A DNA stretch of 64,000 bases from Alphaproteobacteria bacterium (GCA_016870115.1 VGCH01000007.1:94872-158871), one strand, 5' to 3'. Positions 43,993-53,773 are shown, counted from the first letter of the stretch. Numbers and translations are program-made. Notes: generated by a model not told the origin, from the letters alone.

Positions 43993-44083
43993 TCGGCGCG
44001 TCGCCGTCGATCGTGAGCATATTGCCCAACAACGGCGTGCGCGGGGGGTGCGGGATCGGATGCAGCGGGTTCTTGCTCGCCAT
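43991..44083 (-). pseudogene. CYP102/CYP505-like P450 N-terminal fragment
   Basis: From the ATG at 44083 the minus strand encodes 31 residues matching the start of fused P450-reductase enzymes of the P450 BM3 type: the proline-rich PIPHPPRTPLLGNMLTI and DGDAPI. Homology ends at 43991, where the sequence becomes the antisense of the fragment at 43783-43992. A GAGGAAA ribosome-binding site is retained. The complete gene would exceed 1,000 codons, so essentially all of it is missing. The assignment rests on a short but distinctive N-terminal pattern. Confidence 0.6.
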
Positions 44084-44208
44084 GCCTGGATTTCCTCTGT
44101 TCGGAACGGTTATTGCCGGGCCGCCGCCAGCCGGCAAGCCCCGCGCCGGGGCGCGACAGGGCGTCGCCCCGGCGTATAGTCGGCGCCTCACCCGGATGGA
44201 GGATGGCA

Positions 44209-45096
44209 ATGAAGGTGGCATGGATCGGGGTCGGCAACATGGGCGGCCCGATGTGCCGCAACCTCGCCAAGCGCAGCAATCACCAGGTCGCGGTGTGCGA
44301 TCTCGATGCGGCGGCCGTGCAGCGCTGCGTCGCGGCCGGGGCCGTGGCGGGCGGATCGATCGGCGCGGCGATGCAGGGCGCCGATCTGGTGCTGACCTCG
44401 CTGCCGATGCCGCGCGACGTGGAGGCGGTCGCGCTGGGCGAGGGCGGCGTGCTTGCGAACGCCAAGCCCGGCCAGACCTTCATCGACCTCAGCACCAACG
44501 CGCCGGCCATGGTGAAGAAGCTCGGCGCCGCGATGGCAGCCAAGGGGATCGCCATGCTGGACGCGCCGGTGAGCGGAGGAACGGTAGGCGCGGAAGCCGC
44601 GACCATCGCCATCATGGTCGGCGGCGAGCGGGCCGCGTTCGAGGCCGCCGAGCCGGTTCTCAAGAGCTTCAGCGCCAACGTGATCCATATGGGCGCTCTT
44701 GGAACAGGCACGGTGGCAAAGCTCGTGAACAACATGATGGCGTTCGCCAACTCAGCCGCTGCGGCGGAGGGGCTGATGCTGGGCGTCACGGCGGGGCTCG
44801 ATCCCGCCAAGCTGGTCCAGGTTGTGGCCTCGTCGAGCGGCAATTCGGCGGCCTTCAAGAGTTTTTCGGAGCGGGCGCTCTCGGGCGACTTCACGGCGGC
44901 CTTCGCGCTGAACCTTGCCTACAAGGACCTGCATCTCGCGCTGGAACTCGGCGACGAGCTCGGCGTGCCGCTGCCGCAAGGCTCGGCGACGCACAATCTG
45001 CAGCGCATGGCGCGCGCCATGGGGCTCGGCCCGTCTGATTCGTCCTCGATCCTCAAGGTCTACGAGCAGGTGCTGGGTCGTACGGTGAAGCCTTGA
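44209..45096 (+). CDS. Beta-hydroxyacid dehydrogenase (3-hydroxyisobutyrate dehydrogenase family)
   Basis: NAD(P)-dependent beta-hydroxyacid dehydrogenase of 295 aa. The cofactor motif GVGNMGGPM is at 7-15, the substrate-binding signature DAPVSGGTVGAEAA at 118-131, and the catalytic Lys171 in GTVAKLVNN. This set covers 3-hydroxyisobutyrate dehydrogenase, tartronate semialdehyde reductase and glyoxylate/succinic semialdehyde reductases; which one is not clear. GGAGG lies 6 nt before the ATG at 44209. A TATAGT at 44175-44180 is a possible -10 element. A TTGA overlap couples it to the histidine phosphatase gene. Confidence 0.87.
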   Translation: MKVAWIGVGNMGGPMCRNLAKRSNHQVAVCDLDAAAVQRCVAAGAVAGGSIGAAMQGADLVLTSLPMPRDVEAVALGEGGVLANAKPGQTFIDLSTNAPAMVKKLGAAMAAKGIAMLDAPVSGGTVGAEAATIAIMVGGERAAFEAAEPVLKSFSANVIHMGALGTGTVAKLVNNMMAFANSAAAAEGLMLGVTAGLDPAKLVQVVASSSGNSAAFKSFSERALSGDFTAAFALNLAYKDLHLALELGDELGVPLPQGSATHNLQRMARAMGLGPSDSSSILKVYEQVLGRTVKP

Positions 45097-45656
45097 TCCA
45101 TCGCCGCGCTGCGCTCGCCGCCGCGGCGGCGGCGGCCTTGTTGGGACCCGCGCACGCGCACGGCGGGGTCTGGCAGGCGTTGCGCGCGCCTGGCCATCTC
45201 GCGCTGATCCGCCACGCGCTCGCCCCGGGCAGCCACGATCCGCCAGGCTTTCGGCTGGGCGATTGCGCGACGCAGCGCAACCTCTCCGACGAGGGCCGCG
45301 CGCAGGCGCGTGCGCTCGGCGATGCATTTCGCCGCGAGGGGCTGATCGCGGCGCCTGTCTTCTCCAGTCAGTGGTGCCGCTGCGTCGAGACCGCTCGTCT
45401 TCTCTCACTGGGTGAGGTCGTCGAAGAGCCGCTACTCAATTCCTTCATTGCGGACCGCAGGCGCGGCGAGGCGCAGATGACGGCGTTGCGGGCCCGCATC
45501 GCGGCTATGCCGGCGGGTCCTCCGCCGGTGTTCGTCACGCATCAGGTGGTCGTCACCGCCCTGACCGGCATCCATCCGGGGAGCGGTGAACTGATCGTGG
45601 TGGAGCGCCGCGCGACCGAGCTGCTTGTGCGGGGGCGCGTTTCGGTCGGGGGATGA
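45093..45656 (+). CDS. Exported histidine phosphatase family protein
   Basis: A 187-aa phosphoglycerate-mutase-like protein. The N-terminus MIHRRAALAAAAAAALLGPAHA is a signal peptide with twin Arg, so the protein is probably periplasmic. The catalytic RH pair is Arg40-His41 in LALIRHALAPG, a second Arg is in SSQWCRCVETARLL, and the late His is in VFVTHQVVV. The size matches SixA-like or short histidine phosphatases. Translation probably starts at TTG 45093, overlapping the upstream stop. The substrate is unknown. Confidence 0.75.
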   Translation: MIHRRAALAAAAAAALLGPAHAHGGVWQALRAPGHLALIRHALAPGSHDPPGFRLGDCATQRNLSDEGRAQARALGDAFRREGLIAAPVFSSQWCRCVETARLLSLGEVVEEPLLNSFIADRRRGEAQMTALRARIAAMPAGPPPVFVTHQVVVTALTGIHPGSGELIVVERRATELLVRGRVSVGG

Positions 45657-45686
45657 AGCGTATCTTCGATCGGGCAGGGTGACAGT

Positions 45687-46166
45687 CTAGGCCCGGCCGG
45701 CCAGCGTGCCGAGCAGCAACCCGAGTGCGAGATCATCCTCGGCGCCAAAGGAATGGCGCACCAACCGACCTTCGGTGTCGATCACGAGCGTCGTCGGAGT
45801 CCCGCGCATGCCGTAAGTTGCCATCGTGCGAGGCATTCCGTTGTCGCCCGACGGGCGGTCGATGCCGACCGGGAACTCGATACGGTACTCGTGCAGAAAC
45901 GCTTCCAGTGCCACCGGCGTCATCGCGGCGTGATGCTCGAAGACTGTGTGGAGGCCGAGCACCACGATGCCGCTGTCCTTCAAGAGCGCATGCAGCCGTC
46001 GCGCCTGCGGGATGGCGTGCGAGACACAGCCGGGGCAGAGCATCTGGAAGGCATGAACGACAACGATCCGCCCGCGCAAGGCGGCGAGCGAAAGCGGCGC
46101 GGTTGTATTGTACCAGCGCTCGACATCGAGCTCAGGGGCGGGCGGGTAGGCCGGTTTGTCAGGCAT
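45687..46166 (-). CDS. Thioredoxin-like (redoxin) protein
   Basis: Thioredoxin-fold protein of 159 aa. VVVHAFQMLCPGCVSHAIPQA carries the active-site CPGC (Cys44, Cys47), and GTPTTLVIDTEGRLVRHSFG is the usual cis-Pro and C-terminal sheet. No signal peptide is present, so it is probably cytoplasmic. ATG 46166 is chosen; two earlier in-frame ATGs add only four residues. It lies 48 bp after the end of nadE on the same strand. It could be a peroxiredoxin or disulfide reductase; the CPGC spacing favours thiol-disulfide exchange. Confidence 0.78.
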   Translation of the reverse strand: MPDKPAYPPAPELDVERWYNTTAPLSLAALRGRIVVVHAFQMLCPGCVSHAIPQARRLHALLKDSGIVVLGLHTVFEHHAAMTPVALEAFLHEYRIEFPVGIDRPSGDNGMPRTMATYGMRGTPTTLVIDTEGRLVRHSFGAEDDLALGLLLGTLAGRA

Positions 46167-46214
46167 AGCGCCCATCATCCCACCTTGCGGGCGGCGATCA
46201 AGGTCGGGCGCGAC

Positions 46215-47870
46215 TCAGCCGCGAAAGCGGTTGACGATCGGATAGCGCCGTTCGCGACTCACGTTGCGCGAGGAGATCTTCACGCCCGGCGGCGCCTGGC
46301 GGCGCTTGTACTCCGAGCCCTCCAGCAGGCGCCACACGCGATTGACGGTCGCGGCGTCGAAGCCCTCTTTCACCAGCTCTTCGAGCGCGAGGTCCCGTTC
46401 GATCAGGCCCTTCAGGATCGCGTCGAGGACCGGATAGGGCGGCAGCGAGTCCTCGTCCTTCTGGTCCGGCCGCAGTTCGGCCGAGGGCGGCTTCGAGATG
46501 ATGCGCTCGGGGATCACCATGCCCTTCGGGCCAAGCGCTCCCTCCGGCAGGTGGTTGTTGCGCCACTTGCAGAGTTCAAACACCGTCGTCTTGTAGACGT
46601 CCTTCAGGACGTTGTAGCCGCCGCACATGTCGCCGTAGAGCGTGGCGTAGCCCACGGCCATCTCCGACTTATTGCCGGTCGTGACCACCATGCCGCCTAG
46701 CTTGTTGGACACTGCCATCAACAGCACGCCGCGGGCGCGGCTCTGGATGTTCTCCTCGGTGACGTCTTCCTTTCGATCACCGAAGATCGGCCCGAGCATC
46801 TGCTTGTAGGCGCCCATGGCAGGGCCGATATTCACAATGTCGTAACGGATGCCGATGGCTTTGGCGCAGAGCTCTGCGTCCTCGAGGCTGTCGCGGCTGG
46901 TGTAGGGCGACGGCATCATAATGGTGTGGACGCGGGCCGCGCCCAGCGCGTCGGCCGCGACGGCCGCCGTGATCGCCGAGTCGATACCGCCCGAGAGGCC
47001 GATGACCACCGATGGGAATCCCGACTTGTTCACGTAGTCGCGCAACCCCAGCATCATGGCGTGGTAGATCGACTCGTAGTCGTCCATCGCTGGCGCGATG
47101 GGACCGGGCTGGATGGCCCAGCCCGCGCCCTCGCGCCGCAGCTCGATGGTGACGACGCTCTCCCGGAACGCCGGTAGCCGAACCTTGAGCGCACCATCCG
47201 CGCCGAGGGCGAACGAGTCGCCATCAAAGATCAGTTCGTCCTGCCCGCCCACCTGGTTCACATAGATCAGCGGTAGGCCACTTTCGGCAACACGCTTGGC
47301 GGCGATCCGCTCGCGCACGCCGAACTTGCCGACTTCATAGGGTGAACCATTGGGGACCAGCAGGATCTCGCCGCCGGTTTCAGAAATGCACTCCACGACA
47401 TCCGGGGTCCAGATGTCCTCGCAGATCGGGACACCGATGCGCACCCCCCGGAACACGAGCGGACCAGGCGACGGGCCGGGCGCAAAGACGCGCTTTTCGT
47501 CGAACACGCCATAGTTGGGCAGATCGACCTTGAAGCGCTTGCCCACGATCTCACCCCTGTCGAGGGCGATGATGGCGTTGTGGAGCTTGTCGCCCTCGCG
47601 CCAGGGCGTGGTGACGAACAGGGCCGGTCCGCCATCGGCTGTATCGGCGCGCAAGGCCTCGACGGCCTCGTGCAGGCGCCGCTGGAAAGCGGGCTTCAGC
47701 ACAAGGTCCTCGGGTGGGTAGCCGCTCAGGACCAGTTCCGAGGTTATGACGAGATCGGCACCCTGGCGGGCCGCCTCGGCGCGCGCGTCGCGGACCTTCT
47801 TCAGGTTTCCGGCGACATCGCCCACGGTCGGATTCAGCTGGGCGAGCGCGATTTTGAGGCGGTCGGTCAT
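46215..47870 (-). CDS. nadE: Glutamine-dependent NAD+ synthetase
   Basis: Two-domain enzyme of 551 aa that makes NAD from deamido-NAD, ATP and glutamine. The N-terminal nitrilase-type glutaminase domain has the triad Glu45 (TSELVLSGYPPED), Lys114 (KRFKVDLPNYGVFDE) and Cys150 (GVPICEDIW). The C-terminal synthetase contains the ATP pyrophosphatase loop GLSGGIDSAITAA and later TTGNKSEMAVGYATLYGDM, both hallmarks of NadE. All key residues are intact. It is divergent from the DUF3179 gene across 83 bp. Confidence 0.95.
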   Translation of the reverse strand: MTDRLKIALAQLNPTVGDVAGNLKKVRDARAEAARQGADLVITSELVLSGYPPEDLVLKPAFQRRLHEAVEALRADTADGGPALFVTTPWREGDKLHNAIIALDRGEIVGKRFKVDLPNYGVFDEKRVFAPGPSPGPLVFRGVRIGVPICEDIWTPDVVECISETGGEILLVPNGSPYEVGKFGVRERIAAKRVAESGLPLIYVNQVGGQDELIFDGDSFALGADGALKVRLPAFRESVVTIELRREGAGWAIQPGPIAPAMDDYESIYHAMMLGLRDYVNKSGFPSVVIGLSGGIDSAITAAVAADALGAARVHTIMMPSPYTSRDSLEDAELCAKAIGIRYDIVNIGPAMGAYKQMLGPIFGDRKEDVTEENIQSRARGVLLMAVSNKLGGMVVTTGNKSEMAVGYATLYGDMCGGYNVLKDVYKTTVFELCKWRNNHLPEGALGPKGMVIPERIISKPPSAELRPDQKDEDSLPPYPVLDAILKGLIERDLALEELVKEGFDAATVNRVWRLLEGSEYKRRQAPPGVKISSRNVSRERRYPIVNRFRG

Positions 47871-47953
47871 TGTATTCGGAAGAGGGATCGCGGAAAGCGC
47901 GGCAACCTAGGGACCCCCCTCGGCGCTGTCAACGCGCCGGCCCACACTGCGGC

Positions 47954-49321
47954 ATGCTCCGTCGAACCTTCGCCACTGGACTTGGATTGCTCGCCGTCAC
48001 CCGCGCCGCGCGCGCTGATGATGCGACGCTGTTGCGCTTCGCCGAGAACGCCGTCACAGCCAACGACGCCCGGCGTCGCACGGCGATCGAGGGACTGCTC
48101 GCCAGCGGCCGGCGGGACGTCGTGCCGGCGCTGATCGACCTCATGCTCTTCTACACCGACGATAGCGACCTGATCGCCGCGGGCCTGCGGCGCCTCACCG
48201 GGCAAAACATCGCGACTGACTGGCATAGCTGGATGTTGTGGCAGGAAGGAGAGCCCCAGCCGCGGCCCTTCTCCGGTTACGACACGTTCAAGGCGCGACT
48301 TCTGTATGAGGTTGATCCCGCCTTCGTCGACTTCCTGCATCCGAGCTTACCCTGACGCATCCGCACCGAAGAGATCGTCTGGGGCGGCGTCTCCAAAGAT
48401 GGCATTCCCGCGCTGGTCTCGCCTAAGTTTGTGCCGCCGGAGGAGGCGCCATGGCTTTGGGATGGCGAACAGGTCTTCGGGGTTGAGATCGAGGGCGACG
48501 CCCGGGCCTATCCGCATCGCGTCATGGATTGGCATGAGATGGCGAACGACACGGTAGGCGGCGTGCCGGTCGCCCTGGCCTACTGCACGCTGTGCGGTTC
48601 GGGTGTGTTGTTCGAGAGCGAGGTCGCCGGGCGGGCGGCGCCGTTCGAGTTCGGCTCGTCGGGTCTTCTCTATCGATCCAACAAGCTGATGTACGACCGT
48701 GAGACGCTGTCGCTGTGGAACCACTACACCGGGCAGCCGGTGGTGGGGCCGCTGGCACGGGAGACGATCGAGCTCAAGACGCGACCGCTCGCGGTCCTGC
48801 GATGGGCCGACTGGAAGCGCCGCTACCCCAAGACGCGTGTCCTGTCATTGGATACGGGGCATCGCCGCGACTACACGCCGGGTCGGCCCTACGGCGACTA
48901 TTTTGCGAGCTCTGGCCTGATGTTTCCGGCGCGCACCGATGACGCGACCCTACGCCCCAAAGATATCGTGCTGGCCGTCCGCGATGGCGGTCGTCACCGA
49001 GCTTGGCCGATGCGGCTGTTTCGCGGCGGCCGTGTCCTGAACGACGCCATCGGCACCAGGCCCGTTGTGGTGGTGGGTGACGGCTGGAGCGACACCTTGC
49101 GTGTGTGGGAGCGCGCGGACCTGACATTCGACTCACGCCTCGATGGCCCGGCCTCCACGCCCGAAGCACTCTACGACGCGGCGGGGACCCGCTGGCGCGT
49201 CACCGAAGAGGCGCTGATCGCCCCCGACGGTCGCCGCCTCGCGCGCCTGCCCGCACACAACGCCTACTGGTTCGCGTTTGCGGGCTTCACCGGGCGGAAT
49301 GGGAGCGTCTTTACCGAGTAA
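47954..49321 (+). pseudogene. DUF3179 domain protein with in-frame TGA
   Basis: The frame from ATG 47954 to 49321 encodes 455 residues but is broken by TGA at 48353-48355 (codon 134). The first part has a signal peptide (to about residue 21) and a helical region with HSWMLWQEG. After the stop the same frame goes straight on with RIRTEEIVWGGVSKDGIPAL and the DUF3179 core (AYPHRVMDWHEMAND, ALAYCTLCGSG with a Cys pair, and LMYDRETLSLWNHYTG). A CGA-to-TGA change would explain it. The largest remnant would start from ATG 48431 region and lack the signal. The function of DUF3179 is not established. Confidence 0.82.
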
Positions 49322-49337
49322 GCTGCGGGAGCTTCGA

Positions 49338-50501
49338 ATGTCCATCATCCGCCTGTCGTGTCGCCACGCCGATCTGCATGCTGCGTTAGCCGACGGCAGT
49401 TGGGCGCCGGACGCCTACGATGCCAGCGCGCGAGCGGGTCGGCTCGGCCGGTTCGAGCGCGAGGACGGCGCTGGAAGCCTGGTTGATGCGGACGCGAGAT
49501 CCACGTCGATCGACCGCTGGCTGACCGGCAACGCCGATCGCTACGACCAGTTGGGTGAGGAGCAGCCCGTTGCGGTGATGGTGCATGGTTTCCTGTTCGA
49601 CCCGGAGAAGGCGCCGAACAAGGATCCGGCAAAGAGCGACAACCCCCATTCGCGCGTGTTCCATTTCAAGGACACCGGCGAGTCGACGGAGATTCGTGAG
49701 CACACCACGGGCTGGCCAAGGCAACTGGGCTTCAAGGAGGACGATCGCGGCCGGAGCGGGCTGGCCGTGGCGTTCGGCTGGATGAGCCAGCCGGGGTTCG
49801 CATCGTCGTTGCTGCAAGGCGGCAAGAACTTCTATGCCCGGGCCTACGAGAACGGACGCGAGGCCGCGTGGCCTTTGGTCTGTATGCTCGATTCGCTTCG
49901 CCGCAAAATCAAGGACCGGCAGATCGATCTGTTCTGCCATAGTCTCGGCAGCGTCGTCGTCGTGCGGGCCTTGGCGATCGCGGCGAAGCACGATCTGGCC
50001 CTGGTCAAGCGCATCGGCCGCGTCGTGATCCTGGGAGGGTCGGAGTACAGCGGCGAGGCGCAGTTGATGTATGGGCGGGTCGCCAAGGCCTGCGCGGATC
50101 TATCGGATTTTGACGGTCCCCAGGTCTTCAACATCGTCAGCCGCGAGAATGCGGTCCTCGATCTGCTGGCGGAGAATTTCGGGCCGAAGTCGTTCTTCTC
50201 GAACACGCAGGTAATCGGCCACAACGGCTTGCAGTCGGCCAAGGGCGCACCGCGCTGGATCGACATCCAGATCGACAAGGGCGATGTGCGTGACTGGGGC
50301 GGGCGACAGGAGACGCCGTACGATCTCAGTGGCGACCAGCCCGGCAATGTGTGGGATCACTGGTACTACTACACCCATCGCGGCAACATGGCGTTCTACC
50401 GCGACATTCTCCGCACCCGCGCAGCGACCTCGCTGCACGCATTGCGGAACAACCATCCATCGTTGCCCGAGGGTGTCGATACGTCGTTCTTCGGGAACTG
50501 A
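49338..50501 (+). CDS. Alpha/beta hydrolase fold protein
   Basis: A 387-aa protein whose nucleophile elbow is CHSLGS with Ser202, and whose early PVAVMVHGFLFDPEKAP (about 77-93) supplies the oxyanion loop typical of esterases/lipases. There is no signal peptide. The C-terminal third is rich in Trp and Tyr (VWDHWYYYTHRGN). ATG 49338 is preferred over an upstream in-frame codon. It begins 16 bp after the DUF3179 gene and may be co-transcribed. The substrate is unknown. Confidence 0.72.
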   Translation: MSIIRLSCRHADLHAALADGSWAPDAYDASARAGRLGRFEREDGAGSLVDADARSTSIDRWLTGNADRYDQLGEEQPVAVMVHGFLFDPEKAPNKDPAKSDNPHSRVFHFKDTGESTEIREHTTGWPRQLGFKEDDRGRSGLAVAFGWMSQPGFASSLLQGGKNFYARAYENGREAAWPLVCMLDSLRRKIKDRQIDLFCHSLGSVVVVRALAIAAKHDLALVKRIGRVVILGGSEYSGEAQLMYGRVAKACADLSDFDGPQVFNIVSRENAVLDLLAENFGPKSFFSNTQVIGHNGLQSAKGAPRWIDIQIDKGDVRDWGGRQETPYDLSGDQPGNVWDHWYYYTHRGNMAFYRDILRTRAATSLHALRNNHPSLPEGVDTSFFGN

Positions 50502-50556
50502 ACTCTCGTCGGGCCTGAAGGTCGGCGAGAGGTGTCGCCATTGGCGTGTCCGCGTT

Positions 50557-50586
50557 CACATGGAACCGCGTGAGCGCTTCCATGTG
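50557..50586. terminator. Hairpin between convergent genes
   Basis: Arms CACATGGAA and TTCCATGTG are perfectly complementary, and an inner CGC/GCG stem closes a GTGA loop, giving a stem of about 12 bp with one mismatch. It lies between the convergent hydrolase and RidA-like genes. No T-run follows, so it may act as a processing or Rho-assisted terminator. Confidence 0.5.
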
Positions 50587-50612
50587 GGTCGAAAACACGC
50601 GGGCGATCGCCC

Positions 50613-50999
50613 CTAGCTCTTCGCGGCGATCACCTCGATCTCGACCAGCATTTCCGGCGCGGCCAACCCCTCGACGATCAGGAGCGTGGACGCGGGCCAG
50701 GGCTCGACCAGGAACTTGTCGCGTGCCGCGCGATAGGCCGCGATGTAGCGGCTGTCTGTCAGGAATCCGGTCATCTTCACGATGTCCCGGTAGCTCATGC
50801 CAGCCGAGCGCAGCACGGCGCCAATGTTCTTCCAGGTCTGAAGGCATTGCTTGTCGATGCCAGCCGCGAGCTTGCCGCGCTGGTCCATGCCGACCTGGCC
50901 CGAGACATAGAGCACGCGAGCGTCGGGCGGGACCTCGGCGCCGTGGCTGTAGCGGCCGGTGAGCGCGACACCGCGTGGATTGTGGAGCTTGATGGCCAT
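50613..50999 (-). CDS. RidA family protein lacking the canonical arginine
   Basis: Rid-superfamily protein of 128 aa. The core LYVSGQVGMD, DKQCLQTWKNIGAVLRSAGMSY and IVKMTGFLTD is unmistakable. In RidA the imine-hydrolysing Arg lies in a PAR motif; here the corresponding place reads PASTL with Ser104, so deamination of reactive enamines is doubtful. It thus belongs to a divergent Rid group with an unknown reaction. It is divergent from trmFO with only 24 bp between the starts. Confidence 0.82.
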   Translation of the reverse strand: MAIKLHNPRGVALTGRYSHGAEVPPDARVLYVSGQVGMDQRGKLAAGIDKQCLQTWKNIGAVLRSAGMSYRDIVKMTGFLTDSRYIAAYRAARDKFLVEPWPASTLLIVEGLAAPEMLVEIEVIAAKS

Positions 51000-51023
51000 T
51001 GATTCCGTCTCCATGTTGGACCC

Positions 51024-52412
51024 ATGGACGATCCAACCAAGCTGGCCGCGCCGTCAAGCGAAACGGCGCCGGTGCACATCGTGGGTGGTGGTCTCGCAGG
51101 CTGCGAGGCCGCCTGGCAATTGCTGCGGGCGGGGCGTTCCGTCGTGCTGCACGAGATGCGACCGGTTCGCGGTACCGAAGCGCACCTTACCGATGGGCTC
51201 TGCGAGCTGGTCTGTTCCAACTCCTTCCGTTCCGACGACGCGCTGAACAACGCCGTCGGGCTGTTGCACGAGGAGATGCGTCGCGCGGATTCGCTGGTGA
51301 TGCGCGCGGCCGATCGCCACAAGTTGCCGGCTGGCGGCGCGCTCGCGGTCGACCGCCACGGTTTCTCGGGAGAGGTGCAGGCCACGCTGCTCGCCCATCC
51401 GCGCTTCCGCCTCGAACGCGGCGAGGTCGCGGGCCTGCCGCCCGCCGAGTGGGGACCGGCCATCGTCGCCACCGGGCCGCTCACCTCACCAGCGCTGGCT
51501 GACGCCGTACGATCGCTCGCGGGGGAAGCCGAGCTCGCCTTCTTCGACGCGATCGCGCCGATCGTGCATCTGGATAGCATCGACCGCTCCATCGCGTGGA
51601 AGCAGTCTCGCTACGACAAGGGTGGCCCGGCCGGTGATGGCGCCGACTACTTCAATTGTCCGCTGGATCGCGATCAGTACTACGCCTTCGTCGCCGCGCT
51701 GATCGCGGGCGAGAAGACCGACTTCAAGGAGTGGGAAGCGACCACGCCCTATTTCGACGGCTGCCTGCCCATCGAGGTGATGGCCTCGCGCGGACCCGAC
51801 ACGCTTCGCTTCGGGCCGATGAAGCCGGTCGGCTTGCGCGATCCGCGCACCGGGCGGCGTCCCTTCGCCGTCGTCCAGCTCCGCCAGGACAATGCGCTCG
51901 GCACGCTCTGGAACATCGTGGGGTTCCAGACCAAGCTTCGCCACGCCGAGCAGACGCGCGTCTTTCGCACCGTACCGGGCCTGCAGAACGCTGAGTTCGC
52001 GCGGCTCGGCGGGCTCCATCGCAACACCTTCCTCAACAGCCCGCGGCTCCTTGATGGAACGCTCCGCCTGCGCGCCGCGCCGCGGCTGCGCTTTGCGGGC
52101 CAGATCACCGGCTGCGAAGGCTATGTCGAGAGCGCCGCGGTCGGACTGATGGCCGGGCGCTTCCTCGCGGCCGAAGCGGCCGGTAGCACGCTCGCACCGC
52201 CGCCGGGCACAACGGCGATGGGCGCGTTGCTCGGACACATCACCGGCGGCGCGGACGCGACGACGTTCCAGCCCATGAATGTCAATTTCGGGCTGTTTCC
52301 GCCCATCGACGGTACGGCGCGCGGCAAGGAACGGAAGCAGGCGCTGGCGCGGCGGGCGCTCAGCGACATTGACTCGTGGTTGGGCCGCACGCCGGCCCAG
52401 GCTGCTGCGTGA
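51024..52412 (+). CDS. trmFO: tRNA (uracil-5-)-methyltransferase, folate/FAD-dependent
   Basis: TrmFO of 462 aa, which methylates U54 of tRNA using methylenetetrahydrofolate and FADH2. The FAD motif is GGGLAG at 21-26, followed by [13 protein letters not shown]. Cys64 in [12 protein letters not shown] is at the position of the catalytically implicated cysteine, and a second Cys lies in [14 protein letters not shown]. The C-terminal FAD-binding segment is [19 protein letters not shown]. The stop overlaps the start of the MATE gene by GTGA. Confident family call. Confidence 0.95.
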   Translation: MDDPTKLAAPSSETAPVHIVGGGLAGCEAAWQLLRAGRSVVLHEMRPVRGTEAHLTDGLCELVCSNSFRSDDALNNAVGLLHEEMRRADSLVMRAADRHKLPAGGALAVDRHGFSGEVQATLLAHPRFRLERGEVAGLPPAEWGPAIVATGPLTSPALADAVRSLAGEAELAFFDAIAPIVHLDSIDRSIAWKQSRYDKGGPAGDGADYFNCPLDRDQYYAFVAALIAGEKTDFKEWEATTPYFDGCLPIEVMASRGPDTLRFGPMKPVGLRDPRTGRRPFAVVQLRQDNALGTLWNIVGFQTKLRHAEQTRVFRTVPGLQNAEFARLGGLHRNTFLNSPRLLDGTLRLRAAPRLRFAGQITGCEGYVESAAVGLMAGRFLAAEAAGSTLAPPPGTTAMGALLGHITGGADATTFQPMNVNFGLFPPIDGTARGKERKQALARRALSDIDSWLGRTPAQAAA

Positions 52413-53773
52413 CACCGCAGGAGCGCCGGCGGCGCATGTTGGAGGGCGCCCCGGTCGCGACGATCCTGGCGCTCGCCACGCCCAATCTCATGAACGTGGC
52501 GATGCAGAGCGTCGTCAGTATTGCCGACGGCATCTTTGTTGGAATGCTGGGAACGGTCGAACTCGCGGCGCTCGCGCTCGTGTTCCCAGCCCAGATGACG
52601 CTCGGCATGATGAGCGCGGGCGCCATGGGAGGCGCCATTTCCTCGTCGGTGGCGCGGGCGTTGGGCGCCGGCAATCGCGCCGCGGCCGAAGCGGCGGTCG
52701 CGCATGCGCTCGCGATCGCGCTCGGCATGGCGCTGGGCTTCGCGATCCTCTTCGTGGGATTTGGCCGCGCGATTTTCGGTGCCCTGGGTGGCAGTGGCGC
52801 GGCGCTCGATGGCGCGGTGCTCTTCGCGAACGTCCTCTTCACCTGTTGCGCCGTCCACTGGATCGCCAACTCCATGGCCTCGGTGTTGCGGGGCACGGGC
52901 GACATGCGCACCCCGGGGGTGGCGCTGCTCGTGACAGGCGGCGTGCAGGTCGTGCTTTCGGGGGCGCTCACGCTGGGCTGGCTGGGCCTGCCCCGACTCG
53001 GGATTGCGGGACCCGCGGTCGCGTCGGTGATTGCCTTCACGCTCGCGACCGCCTGGATGCTGCCGGCGCTGCGCCGCGCGGGCGGCGCCGTTCGGCTGCG
53101 CTGGCCGGAGGCGGGCTTTCGATGGGCGGCGTTCCGCGACATCCTGAAGGTGGGCGGCATTGCCTGCCTTGTGGTCGTGCTGACCAACGCCACCGTCCTT
53201 ACCGTCACGGGCCTCGTGGGTCGGGGTGGCGACGCGGCGATCGCCGGCTACGGCATCGGTAGCCGGCTGGAATACATGCTGATCCCGGTGAGTTTCGGGG
53301 TCGGTGCCGCTTTGACGGCACTGGTCGGTACCAACATTGGCGCGCGCCAGTACGCGCGCGCGCAACGGCTCGCTTGGACGGGCGCGGCCATGGCCGGGGC
53401 CGTCGCGTCTGCGATCGGCGTTGCGGTCGCGATCTTCCCCGACCTCTGGCTACTCCTGTTCACGGGCGACGCCGCGGTGCTGGCCGCGGGCCGCACCTAC
53501 CTGTCCCTGGTGGGGCCGGCCTACGGCTTTTTCGGAGTCGCCATGGCGCTCTACTTCGCGAGCCAGGGCACGGGCGAAATGCTGTGGCCGCTGGCCGCCA
53601 ATCTGTGCCGGATCACGCTGGCTGTTGGCGGCGGGTTGCTGGCGCTCGACGTTCTGGGGTGGGGGATGACCGGCCTCTATCTCGCGGTGGCGGGCGGTAT
53701 TGTGGCGTTCTGTCTCGTTCTGGTTTTCTCCACCACGCGCCGCGCCTGGCGGCCGGACCGCTTCGCGGCCTGA
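52409..53773 (+). CDS. MATE family efflux transporter
   Basis: Multidrug/toxin extrusion protein of 454 aa with twelve predicted helices. The N-terminal [21 protein letters not shown] and the mid-protein [21 protein letters not shown] are typical. GTG at 52409 overlaps the trmFO stop. It would expel cations or antibiotics at the expense of a proton or sodium gradient. No regulator is adjacent. Confidence 0.85.
   Translation: MTPQERRRRMLEGAPVATILALATPNLMNVAMQSVVSIADGIFVGMLGTVELAALALVFPAQMTLGMMSAGAMGGAISSSVARALGAGNRAAAEAAVAHALAIALGMALGFAILFVGFGRAIFGALGGSGAALDGAVLFANVLFTCCAVHWIANSMASVLRGTGDMRTPGVALLVTGGVQVVLSGALTLGWLGLPRLGIAGPAVASVIAFTLATAWMLPALRRAGGAVRLRWPEAGFRWAAFRDILKVGGIACLVVVLTNATVLTVTGLVGRGGDAAIAGYGIGSRLEYMLIPVSFGVGAALTALVGTNIGARQYARAQRLAWTGAAMAGAVASAIGVAVAIFPDLWLLLFTGDAAVLAAGRTYLSLVGPAYGFFGVAMALYFASQGTGEMLWPLAANLCRITLAVGGGLLALDVLGWGMTGLYLAVAGGIVAFCLVLVFSTTRRAWRPDRFAA

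Noticed and set aside
44113..44208. TATAGT at 44175-44180 as promoter of the beta-hydroxyacid dehydrogenase
   Set aside because: No matching -35 hexamer at the right distance; mentioned only in the gene entry.
9939..48355. Reassigned stop codons or selenocysteine/pyrrolysine as explanation for interrupted genes
   Set aside because: TAG and TGA end many intact genes here (for example TAG at 7778, 9496, 37784 and 62184), no Pyl or Sec machinery is in view, and the disrupted families have no known Sec/Pyl positions.
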